A DNA stretch of 12,165 nucleotides, from the NCBI GenBank assembly GCA_945492935.1, contig CALYVE010000019.1, forward strand, positions 1-12,165, in the 5' to 3' direction. Below the pieces are notes generated by a model. That model had not been told where the DNA came from. It did no database searches and was given only the letters and a program-made list of their open reading frames with translations. Made by a program: the position numbers and the translations under genes. This DNA is from an uncultured Lachnospiraceae bacterium (GTDB lineage Bacteria > Bacillota > Clostridia > Lachnospirales > Lachnospiraceae). Shown here piece after piece: positions 6,987 through 12,165 of this stretch. Numbering within the stretch: the stretch's first letter is position 1; each line of letters begins with the position of its first letter.

Positions 6987-7033
6987 TTCACATTTTTTGC
7001 ACAACCGGTTATATGTTACTCTATGGGTTCCGG

Positions 7034-8692
7034 TTATGCCTGTGCTGCATTCATGATTTTTGGAATAACCTGTTTTTTTCGGGAGACAACCTGTGGAAGG
7101 ATGACACTCGTCTCAGATATTTCGGCTTTTGGAAATGCCTGTGTCATAAGCTTGTCTGCGTCTTTTCCATAAAACAGAAGCTCGGTTGTTTCCGTAAAGA
7201 TATTCGTCAGCATAAAGAACAGCATATCAACCTCTTTTTCGGGGAAAACTTGTTTCATATAGGAAAGAATGCGAGGCTTTATGTCGTCTAAAATGTCGTT
7301 TGTAAATGCGGAAATCTGTCCGATTCCGAATGTAAAACTGTCTGTGGAGAATACCTTGTAATCCTGATGGAAGATTTCTTCGTCGGTTTTGTCGCGAAGC
7401 TTACTGCCGGCATGAAACATTTTTACGGCATAGGCTTCGATGTCAATTCCTGCAATGCCTGCCAGGGTTTTACAGGCTTCCTTGTCGATTGCCGTGCAGG
7501 TTGGAGACCGAAACATCAGAGTGTCTGACAGGATGGCAGAACAGAGAAGTCCTGCAATATCCTTTGGAATCAAAACACCGGATTCCTGAAACATCTGATA
7601 GATTATGGTTGCCGTGCAGCCAAGCGGTTGATTGCGGAAGTATACCGGATTCATTGTCTGCAAGCCGCCGATGCGGTGATGGTCGATGATTTCCAAAAGA
7701 GTGACCTCATCAATGCCGTCTACTGTTTGTGCATGCTCGTTGTGGTCCACTAAGATTACCTTTTTCGGATTTGCATTCAGGTAGTTACGTTGAGAGATTA
7801 AGCCTACATAGCGTCCGAATTCGTTTAACACCGGATAATACTGATGTCGTTTGCTTGCCAGAACCCCACGTATATCCGTGATATAATCTTCGGTGGAAAA
7901 GGTTATAAGATTTTCTTTTTTCATGAAATGGCGAATCGGAATACTCTGGTTAATTAAGCGGGCAACCGTGTACGTATCATATGGCGTACTGATGATAGAA
8001 CAACCACGTTCCTCCGCGAGCTTTGTGATTGTCTTGGATGCAACGGCACCATCGCAGATAATAATGCATTGTGCTTCCATTTCAATTGCGCATAGTTGAG
8101 ATTCGTAACGGTTTCCGAGAATAACAATATCGCCTTTGGAAATATAGTTTTCCATCATGTCCGGATTGGCTGCGGCAATTAAAACTTTACCTGTTTGTAC
8201 CATATTGTTTTTATTTCCAACAAGAAGCGATGCGGACAATGTATCAATAATATTGGAGTAAGGTGTTTTCGCGGTTGCAATAATCTCATTGTCATAGACT
8301 TCCATATAAGTCATGGCAATATCACGAACCGTAATAAGACCTTCCAAATGGCCGGAGCTGTCGACGGAAGGAAGCGTTGTTGCGCCGGATGCGCTTAAGA
8401 TTTCCCATGCTTTTTTGATGGAAATGTCATTCGGAACGCCATCTAAATGACGATACTCTACGTCCTTTACCTGTGTATAAACATTTTCGACATATTCCGG
8501 AGAATCCACATGAAATGTATTTAAAACAAAGGTTGTTTCTGCGTTGATTTCACCGGCACGCATCGGAACATAGTTTTGTCCGGTCAGCTCGCGCTTTAAA
8601 TATGCGTAGCATATTGCAGAACAGATGGAATCGGTGTCAGGATTTTTATGACCAATGACATAAATTTTGTCAGTTGATTTATTGTGTGGCAT
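7034..8692 (-). CDS. Manganese-dependent (family II) inorganic pyrophosphatase with CBS-DRTGG-CBS regulatory insert
   Basis: The enzyme hydrolyses pyrophosphate to phosphate in the cytoplasm, pulling biosynthetic reactions forward. The 552-residue protein is a DHH-superfamily phosphatase with metal-site motifs GHKNPDTDS (14-22), DHN (316-318) and DHH (337-339), and the substrate-binding SRKKQ motif near the C-terminus (537-541). Between the first motif and DHN lies a regulatory insert: CBS domain 1 (about 88-140), a DRTGG domain (about 160-250) and CBS domain 2 (about 254-305). In this subfamily, adenine nucleotides and diadenosine polyphosphates are known to control activity through these domains. 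AGGAGGA precedes the ATG. The gene stands alone and has a long leader with a terminator immediately before the ribosome site, which points to control by premature termination. Confidence 0.95.
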   Translation of the reverse strand: MPHNKSTDKIYVIGHKNPDTDSICSAICYAYLKRELTGQNYVPMRAGEINAETTFVLNTFHVDSPEYVENVYTQVKDVEYRHLDGVPNDISIKKAWEILSASGATTLPSVDSSGHLEGLITVRDIAMTYMEVYDNEIIATAKTPYSNIIDTLSASLLVGNKNNMVQTGKVLIAAANPDMMENYISKGDIVILGNRYESQLCAIEMEAQCIIICDGAVASKTITKLAEERGCSIISTPYDTYTVARLINQSIPIRHFMKKENLITFSTEDYITDIRGVLASKRHQYYPVLNEFGRYVGLISQRNYLNANPKKVILVDHNEHAQTVDGIDEVTLLEIIDHHRIGGLQTMNPVYFRNQPLGCTATIIYQMFQESGVLIPKDIAGLLCSAILSDTLMFRSPTCTAIDKEACKTLAGIAGIDIEAYAVKMFHAGSKLRDKTDEEIFHQDYKVFSTDSFTFGIGQISAFTNDILDDIKPRILSYMKQVFPEKEVDMLFFMLTNIFTETTELLFYGKDADKLMTQAFPKAEISETSVILPQVVSRKKQVIPKIMNAAQA

Positions 8693-8871
8693 AGTTGTCC
8701 TCCTTTTTTATGAAAAAACCATCTCAGACCGAGATGGCTTTGTGCGTTCCCCGTATTTTCAAGGCTTCTACACAAATGGAGTTAAGCTGTATTACGGAAC
8801 TACTGCTAATTTTTCCCTGTTTTTGACCGTCTTATCCCTCGGATTGTTACCGAGTACTGCCTAGCTTACTG
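8693..8871 (-). promoter_or_regulatory. Structured leader/attenuator of the pyrophosphatase gene (orphan riboswitch candidate)
   Basis: From the predicted start near 8871 to the ATG at 8692 there are about 178 nt of leader. Reading 5' to 3' on the minus strand it holds a CTCGG/CCGAG hairpin (8838-8854), then a compact stem GTTCCGTA / TACGGGGAAC (8793-8800 with 8746-8755, GG bulge). That stem encloses an inner ATACA/TGTGT helix and an asymmetric loop AGAAGCCTTGAAAA, followed by the terminator at 8713-8737. A GCTT in the apical loop could pair with AAGC in the asymmetric loop as a pseudoknot. CTCGG recurs in the terminator arm and could compete for CCGAG. I recognise no known riboswitch class here. 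Confidence 0.55.
8713..8737 (-). terminator. Intrinsic terminator inside the pyrophosphatase leader
   Basis: On the minus strand a perfect 7-bp stem CCATCTC/GAGATGG with a 5-nt loop is followed by six T residues, which end 8 nt before the ribosome-binding site. No promoter fits between it and the ATG, so the gene must be expressed by reading through it. Confidence 0.8.
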
Positions 8872-8877
8872 TATAAT

Positions 8878-8905
8878 ATTATAATCATAAATGTTAATAT
8901 TTCAA
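8878..8905 (-). promoter_or_regulatory. Promoter of the pyrophosphatase leader
   Basis: On the minus strand, TTGAAA (8900-8905) and a perfect TATAAT (8878-8883) are 16 nt apart, with the start expected near 8871. An overlapping weaker pair is TTAACA (8892-8897) and TATACA (8870-8875). Confidence 0.65.
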
Positions 8906-8928
8906 GGAGAGAAAGAGAAAAGAAAACA

Positions 8929-8966
8929 GAAAGGATTGAAAAACGTTGCCATTTTTCAATCCTTTC
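8929..8966 (-). terminator. Terminator of the SPFH / zinc-ribbon operon
   Basis: Bases 8929-8943 and 8952-8966 form a perfect 15-bp inverted repeat (GAAAGGATTGAAAAA and complement) around an 8-nt loop. On the minus strand it is followed by a T-rich tail (CTGTTTTCTTTTCTC). It lies 46 bp past the stop of the zinc-ribbon gene. The rest of 8967-9012 is pyrimidine-rich with nothing recognisable. Confidence 0.8.
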
Positions 8967-9012
8967 CCATTTCTCCTATATTCCCCTAACTCTTTAATCC
9001 TTTAAATTGAAA

Positions 9013-9783
9013 TTATGCATTTAATGCTCCGCCACAATATTCGCAACATCCGTTTGCATCCGGCATTGTAGTTGCTCCGCAGAAAGGACATGTAACTGCA
9101 ACCTTTGGCATACTTGCACTTATTGCCGCTTCACGTACCTGCTCACGGACATCTGTTAATACACTCTTGATTTCTTCGCCGATTTCATAACATTCTTCCA
9201 AATCACGACTCATATGTTTTGGATCACGTCCCATCATGTTACCCACTCCGTTGATATGGATTTCATATTCATTGATTCTAAAGCGAATTTCATCAAAATA
9301 TGGATGATTTACATGAATGATTAAGAATAAATCGTAGCTGTAATTATATCTTGGCGGTCTAAAGCTGACTCTCTCAATTGTGCCATCATCTCTACGAATT
9401 TCTTGTTTCTCCTCCGTAGAACTCTCATCAAGATCAAGTGTACAACCGGTTACCTGAGAAAAATCTAAAACATCCGGGTTTGCTTCCGCAAGATTTTTTG
9501 CACGCGTAACCAGGAATTTATTGTTATCCTCATCTAAATAGACCTTCATTCCGTAGCCTAAGGTTCTTGTCGCATGAAATGCCTCGACAGCCGCGCGGTT
9601 ATTTTCACGATATTCAAGCTGACTTTTTATATCATCTACTGTACTATGTCTTCTTTCACTAAACCACGGAGAAAGCTTTCCGGCACATTCTTTACAGCAA
9701 TTACCATTATCCAGTTTTTTGTTGCCGAGAAGACCAATCTTCTCACCGCATATATCACAATACTTTTTATCAAATAATCCCAT
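9013..9783 (-). CDS. DUF4428-type protein with N- and C-terminal zinc ribbons
   Basis: Function is unknown. The 256-residue protein starts with a DUF4428-like ribbon (CxxC at 9-12, CxxC at 30-33) and ends with a second ribbon (Cys232, Cys235, Cys247, Cys250, the last pair as CEYC). The middle (about 65-185) has alternating beta-type segments, including YDLFLIIHVNHPYFDEIRFR, that resemble a PH-like or beta-sandwich module; a helix follows at 190-220. There is no signal peptide or membrane segment, so it is cytoplasmic. GGAGG lies in the last codons of the SPFH gene, whose stop is 2 bp away, so the two are probably translationally coupled and act together. A role at the membrane in complex with the SPFH protein is inferred from the operon. 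Confidence 0.85.
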   Translation of the reverse strand: MGLFDKKYCDICGEKIGLLGNKKLDNGNCCKECAGKLSPWFSERRHSTVDDIKSQLEYRENNRAAVEAFHATRTLGYGMKVYLDEDNNKFLVTRAKNLAEANPDVLDFSQVTGCTLDLDESSTEEKQEIRRDDGTIERVSFRPPRYNYSYDLFLIIHVNHPYFDEIRFRINEYEIHINGVGNMMGRDPKHMSRDLEECYEIGEEIKSVLTDVREQVREAAISASMPKVAVTCPFCGATTMPDANGCCEYCGGALNA

Positions 9784-9785
9784 AC

Positions 9786-11144
9786 TTAATTTCCTCCTTG
9801 AATATCACCATCATCGAATGGATCGCCGCATTCCGGACAAAACTTTGGTGGATTTGTCGGATCCGCAGGTTCCCAGCCACACTTATCACATTTATATTGT
9901 GGTACTCCGGCCGGTTTCTTTGCGCCGCATTCAAAGCAGAACTTACCTTTGTTTGTAGCACCGCAGCTGCAAAGCCAGCCAACACTATCGCTTGCGCTCG
10001 CTTCCGGCTTCTTTGCGCCACACTCCGGACAGAACTTTGCGCTTACAGTATTTCCGCAAGCGCATTTCCATGAATCAGCAGCAGGCTGTGGTTGAGCAGC
10101 AGGCTGTGTCTGTTGCTGTGCCTGTTGTTGCGCCTGGCCCATGGCAAACAAACTCTGTGGATTCATACCGCCGGCATTTCCTGCCATATTCATTCCCATG
10201 AATGCGCCCATTGCACCCATACCGCCCTCGTTTTTTGCAGCAGCCTGCATAGAAGCAGCCTGTGCACCTACAAGGTGAGCGGCTGCCATTGTCGGATCAC
10301 GGAAGGTTGCATTTCTCTGCAACTCTTTAATCATGGCTTCATCTTCATCAGATGCTTTGATTGAAGATACACCGATGGACGCAATCTCTATTCCACGTGT
10401 ATCACGCCACTTTGCAGATAATACTTTATTTATGGCATCCGCAAGCTCCATTGTATGGCCCGGCAGTGCAGAATATCGGATACCCATTTCAGATATACGT
10501 GCAAAAGCTGGTTGTAATGCAGTAAGCAATTCTGATTTCAGCTGACTGTCAATCTCATCTCTGAAATATACATCCGGTACATTGCCACAAACATTTGTAT
10601 AAAATAAAATCGGATTTGTAATTCGATAGCTGTACTCTCCAAAGCACTTTACGGACACATCCATATCAAGTCCGATATTTTTGTCTACAATTCGAAACGG
10701 AACAGGATTTGCAGTTCCGTATTTATTTCCAAGAAGTTCTTTTGTGTTTACATAATATACTCTTTGGTCCTTTGGAGGCTCACCTCCATATGTAAAACGT
10801 TTTCCGATATTGCTGAAAATCTGTGGAATTGTCTCACTCAAGGATCCACTGAAAAGGGACGGTTCAGTGGACATATCGTATGTATATTCACCCGGTTCTG
10901 CGCAAATATCCACTACCTTACCCTGATCCACAATTATCATACATTGTCCATCAGCAACTGCTATCGTTGAACCGTTCGATATAATATTGTCCTGTACATG
11001 CGTATTGGATGAATTGCCACCTGCACGCTTCATGCCCTTTACGACAAGAACATCTTTTTCCATTGCCTCACAATAGAAATATTCCTTCCATTGCTCTGCC
11101 ATTACCCCGCCAAGAGAGCCAAATGCAGCTTTAATCAGTCCCAT
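9786..11144 (-). CDS. SPFH/band-7 domain protein with three C-terminal zinc ribbons (YdjI-like)
   Basis: The 452-residue protein has an N-terminal SPFH-like domain (about 20-275), beginning MGLIKAAFGSLGGV and containing the DGQCMIIVDQGKVVDICAEPGEY strand pattern seen in the 'virion core protein / YdjI' branch. A helical stretch (265-305) leads into a Gly/Met/Gln-rich flexible linker (306-356). Three ribbons follow: Cys361/363/372/375, Cys392/394/403/406 and Cys419/422/436/439. In B. subtilis the relative YdjI works with PspA-type envelope-stress proteins, which is the best guide to its role. There is no predicted transmembrane helix, so peripheral membrane association through oligomerisation is likely. 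GGAGG precedes the ATG by 6 nt. It is followed by the DUF4428-type gene after 2 bp, and preceded by the small lipoprotein gene. Confidence 0.88.
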   Translation of the reverse strand: MGLIKAAFGSLGGVMAEQWKEYFYCEAMEKDVLVVKGMKRAGGNSSNTHVQDNIISNGSTIAVADGQCMIIVDQGKVVDICAEPGEYTYDMSTEPSLFSGSLSETIPQIFSNIGKRFTYGGEPPKDQRVYYVNTKELLGNKYGTANPVPFRIVDKNIGLDMDVSVKCFGEYSYRITNPILFYTNVCGNVPDVYFRDEIDSQLKSELLTALQPAFARISEMGIRYSALPGHTMELADAINKVLSAKWRDTRGIEIASIGVSSIKASDEDEAMIKELQRNATFRDPTMAAAHLVGAQAASMQAAAKNEGGMGAMGAFMGMNMAGNAGGMNPQSLFAMGQAQQQAQQQTQPAAQPQPAADSWKCACGNTVSAKFCPECGAKKPEASASDSVGWLCSCGATNKGKFCFECGAKKPAGVPQYKCDKCGWEPADPTNPPKFCPECGDPFDDGDIQGGN

Positions 11145-11170
11145 AGTACACCTCCAAATTAAAATAGTAA

Positions 11171-11197
11171 CCAGGTGAAGCCATAAGCTTCACCCGG
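11171..11197 (-). terminator. Hairpin between the lipoprotein and SPFH genes (weak terminator or mRNA-stability element)
   Basis: GGTGAAGC/GCTTCACC (11174-11181 with 11187-11194) forms a perfect 8-bp stem with a 5-nt loop, extended by CC/GG after one mismatch. On the minus strand the sequence after it is only partly T-rich (TTACTATTTT). It may therefore end part of the lipoprotein transcripts, or separate expression levels within one operon. I found no convincing promoter between it and the SPFH start. Confidence 0.5.
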
Positions 11198-11234
11198 ATA
11201 AATTATTTCAAATATAATGACAAATTGGTTTTTC

Positions 11235-11444
11235 TTAGAATTGAACGTCGCCATTCATAAATGCATCCATAATTGATTCGCAGTCTTTGCAGATCCATAC
11301 CTTCTCACCGAGGTACTCCTTCTGCTTACACTTTTGCTTTGTTTCACATATCTCACATGTTGTCTTCTTTGCACAACCTGCAAGAGCTGACATCATAACT
11401 GCCATCAATCCAACAATTGCACCAAACTTACGTACCTTTTTCAT
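11235..11444 (-). CDS. Small Cys-rich lipoprotein with a zinc-ribbon-like mature part
   Basis: The 69-residue product has a classic lipoprotein signal: a basic N-terminus (MKKVRKF), a hydrophobic core (8-20) and a lipobox LAGC with the lipidated Cys24. The mature peptide of about 46 residues carries CxxC (30-33), Cys39 and CxxC (52-55). This spacing is close to the DUF4428-like ribbon at the N-terminus of the protein encoded at 9013-9783. It would sit on the outer face of the membrane. GGAGG precedes the ATG by 8-9 nt. The gene lies 90 bp upstream of the SPFH gene on the same strand. No named family is recognised. Confidence 0.82.
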   Translation of the reverse strand: MKKVRKFGAIVGLMAVMMSALAGCAKKTTCEICETKQKCKQKEYLGEKVWICKDCESIMDAFMNGDVQF

Positions 11445-11621
11445 AAATAAATCCTCCTAAAAATATAATATTGTAAGGTTTTCGTTCGCCGAATCACTCG
11501 GCTACACTGCTATCATATACAGGAATTATAAAATGGTAAATAGTACCGGGAATACTCTTTCCACGGTTTTTCGTGCTTTTTTGATGGTATACCAGGGATA
11601 CCTTTGTATTTTTCGTCTCCG

Positions 11622-11780
11622 TTATCGGATCCATGCACCGGTAGAACTGAATTTGTATGTTTTTCCGTTAATGGTCAGAGTCTCATTGCAAGCCATAACA
11701 CCGTTTGCATCCATGTAATACCACTTCGATGAAAGCTCAAGTGGGATAATATTCAGTATAGACGGACAAATATATTTCAT
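11622..11780 (-). pseudogene. Fragment of a cell-wall-binding-repeat (choline/glucan-binding type) protein
   Basis: The minus-strand frame ending at the TAA of 11622-11624 encodes SKWYYMDANGVMA followed by a TINGKTYKFSSTGAW segment. This is the WYY-x-D-x-NG-x-M ... G-K-x-Y-x-F-x-x-x-G-x-x pattern of CW_binding_1 repeats found in surface proteins of clostridia and streptococci. From the first in-frame ATG (11780) only 52 residues exist, and an in-frame TGA lies about 20 nt upstream (near 11799). There is no good ribosome site, signal peptide or catalytic domain. It is best read as the surviving 3' end of a larger surface-protein gene. The repeat assignment is firm; whether it is expressed is doubtful. 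Confidence 0.65.
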
Positions 11781-11923
11781 ATGAATATCCACAGTTTTTC
11801 AAGAATTCGGCGTGAATTGTTGTTTGGTTTTACAAGGAATTGTTCTTCGATTTTAATAGTGAATAGGCTTTTTTCGATATATTTCGGAGAATCGGGGACG
11901 TTTTTTGACCAATCATATTTATG

Positions 11924-11948
11924 AAAAAACCATCTCTAATTGAGATGG
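11924..11948 (-). terminator. Terminator of tRNA-Arg
   Basis: On the minus strand CCATCTC/GAGATGG with a 5-nt loop is followed by six T residues, 8 nt after the end of the tRNA. Stem, T-run and flanks match the terminator in the pyrophosphatase leader (8713-8737) almost base for base; only the loop differs. Confidence 0.85.
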
Positions 11949-11955
11949 CTTTGCG

Positions 11956-12029
11956 TGTTCCCGAGGCGATTCGAACGCCCGACCTACCGCTTAGGAGGCG
12001 GTTGCTCTATCCTGCTGAGCTACGGAAAC
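11956..12029 (-). tRNA. tRNA-Arg, anticodon CCU
   Basis: The minus strand folds into a complete 74-nt cloverleaf. The acceptor stem is GTTTCCG/CGGGAAC with one G-U pair and discriminator A. The D arm is GCTC...GAGC. The anticodon stem ACCGC/GCGGT encloses the loop CTCCTAA, so the anticodon is CCT, reading AGG (Arg). The T arm is GGGCG-TTCGAAT-CGCCT. The 3' CCA is not encoded. Its promoter must lie within 12030-12110; I see AT-rich candidates but no clear -35/-10 pair. Confidence 0.95.
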
Positions 12030-12165
12030 CGATATGAACGTTACAACCTTTAACATTGTAATTTATTCTAACAAAAAGATAGAAAAGATCTACATTTCAA
12101 AGCGCTGGTACTATACTTTTTTAAGGAGGGGTGTGACTTAGGAATAAGAATTTAAGGATTGGCTC
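12030..12165. other. Upstream region of tRNA-Arg; no gene recognised
   Basis: This AT-rich stretch should contain the tRNA promoter. On the plus strand an AAGGAGG-like sequence (12122-12128) precedes GTGTGACTTAGG, where any start would meet a stop immediately. No reading frame is supported up to the window edge. Confidence 0.4.

Larger units (their letters stand above)
11445..11955. other. Gene-poor stretch between the lipoprotein gene and tRNA-Arg
   Basis: About 510 bp contain no intact gene that I can support. They contain the upstream region of the lipoprotein gene (TACAAT and TATTAT -10 candidates near 11465-11475, without a good -35), a small CCGA/TCGG palindrome near 11488-11500, a decayed cell-wall-binding repeat (11622-11780) and the tRNA terminator (11924-11948). 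The plus-strand open frame at 11533-11718 runs antisense to the cell-wall repeat and has no family features. Confidence 0.6.

Noticed and set aside
6438..7033. CRISPR array or tandem repeat array, because of the repeated 22-nt unit.
   Set aside because: Only two copies exist, about 277 bp apart, separated by a foldback and not by spacers; no cas genes are nearby.
6948..7291. Plus-strand open frames at 6948-7172 and 7013-7291.
   Set aside because: They lie mostly antisense to the 3' end of the pyrophosphatase gene and within foldback 2; they are shadows without ribosome sites.
8740..8800. Possible 6S RNA, because AGAAGCCTTGAAAA in the leader recalls a conserved 6S segment (AGAAGCCUUAAAA as I remember it from E. 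coli).
   Set aside because: The long closing stem joining 5' and 3' ends and the central bubble of 6S RNA are missing, and the transcript ends in a separate terminator placed directly before a ribosome site. A leader is the better reading; an Infernal run would settle it.
8745..8800. Functional tRNA gene.
   Set aside because: It is too short, with no anticodon arm or T-loop consensus; only the ends resemble a tRNA.
11533..11718. Plus-strand 61-codon open frame.
   Set aside because: It is antisense to a recognisable cell-wall-binding repeat, lacks a ribosome site and shows no family features.
12120..12165. Gene start at the window edge suggested by AAGGAGGGG.
   Set aside because: The nearest GTG frames hit a stop within one or two codons, and no other start is suitably placed before the edge.

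Overview
The window looks like a piece of a low-to-moderate GC Firmicutes chromosome, most likely Clostridia, family Lachnospiraceae. This rests on strong AAGGAGG-type ribosome sites, AT-rich promoters, the jag / mnmE / mnmG / rsmG cluster that normally lies close to oriC in Firmicutes, and a Mn-dependent pyrophosphatase carrying CBS-DRTGG-CBS regulatory domains. The genus call is inference. No phage, IS element, CRISPR array or defence cassette is visible.

Region 1 (1-4860) is the oriC-proximal RNA-modification cluster. It holds the 3' end of jag (+), mnmE (-), mnmG (+) and rsmG (+). MnmE and MnmG form the complex that modifies the wobble uridine of certain tRNAs, and RsmG methylates 16S rRNA. 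mnmE is inverted with respect to its neighbours. A 20-bp perfect bidirectional terminator separates it from jag, and back-to-back promoters separate it from mnmG. mnmG and rsmG form a two-gene operon that ends in a strong hairpin.

Region 2 (4874-6500) is a minus-strand two-gene operon with a clear promoter at 6469-6497. It encodes a small membrane/coiled-coil protein of unknown function, then a DEDDh 3'-5' exonuclease with a C-terminal Cys/His cluster. Upstream lies a gene-free stretch (6438-7033) with two very large imperfect foldbacks. Each is preceded by a copy of the same 22-nt direct repeat.

Region 3 (7034-8905) is the regulated pyrophosphatase gene (-). Its roughly 178-nt leader ends in an intrinsic terminator placed directly before the ribosome site, so expression almost certainly depends on terminator read-through (attenuation or a riboswitch). 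The leader's core hairpin and terminator resemble the acceptor ends and terminator of the tRNA-Arg gene at the other end of the window.

Region 4 (9013-11444) is a minus-strand group of three zinc-ribbon genes: a tiny Cys-rich lipoprotein, an SPFH-domain protein with three C-terminal zinc ribbons, and a DUF4428-type zinc-ribbon protein whose start lies 2 bp from the SPFH stop. This looks like an envelope or membrane-stress module related to the B. subtilis YdjI/PspA group.

Region 5 (11445-12165) is mostly gene-free. It contains a fragment of a cell-wall-binding-repeat protein (-), a tRNA-Arg(CCU) gene (-) with its own terminator, and about 135 bases of upstream sequence in which no gene was recognised.
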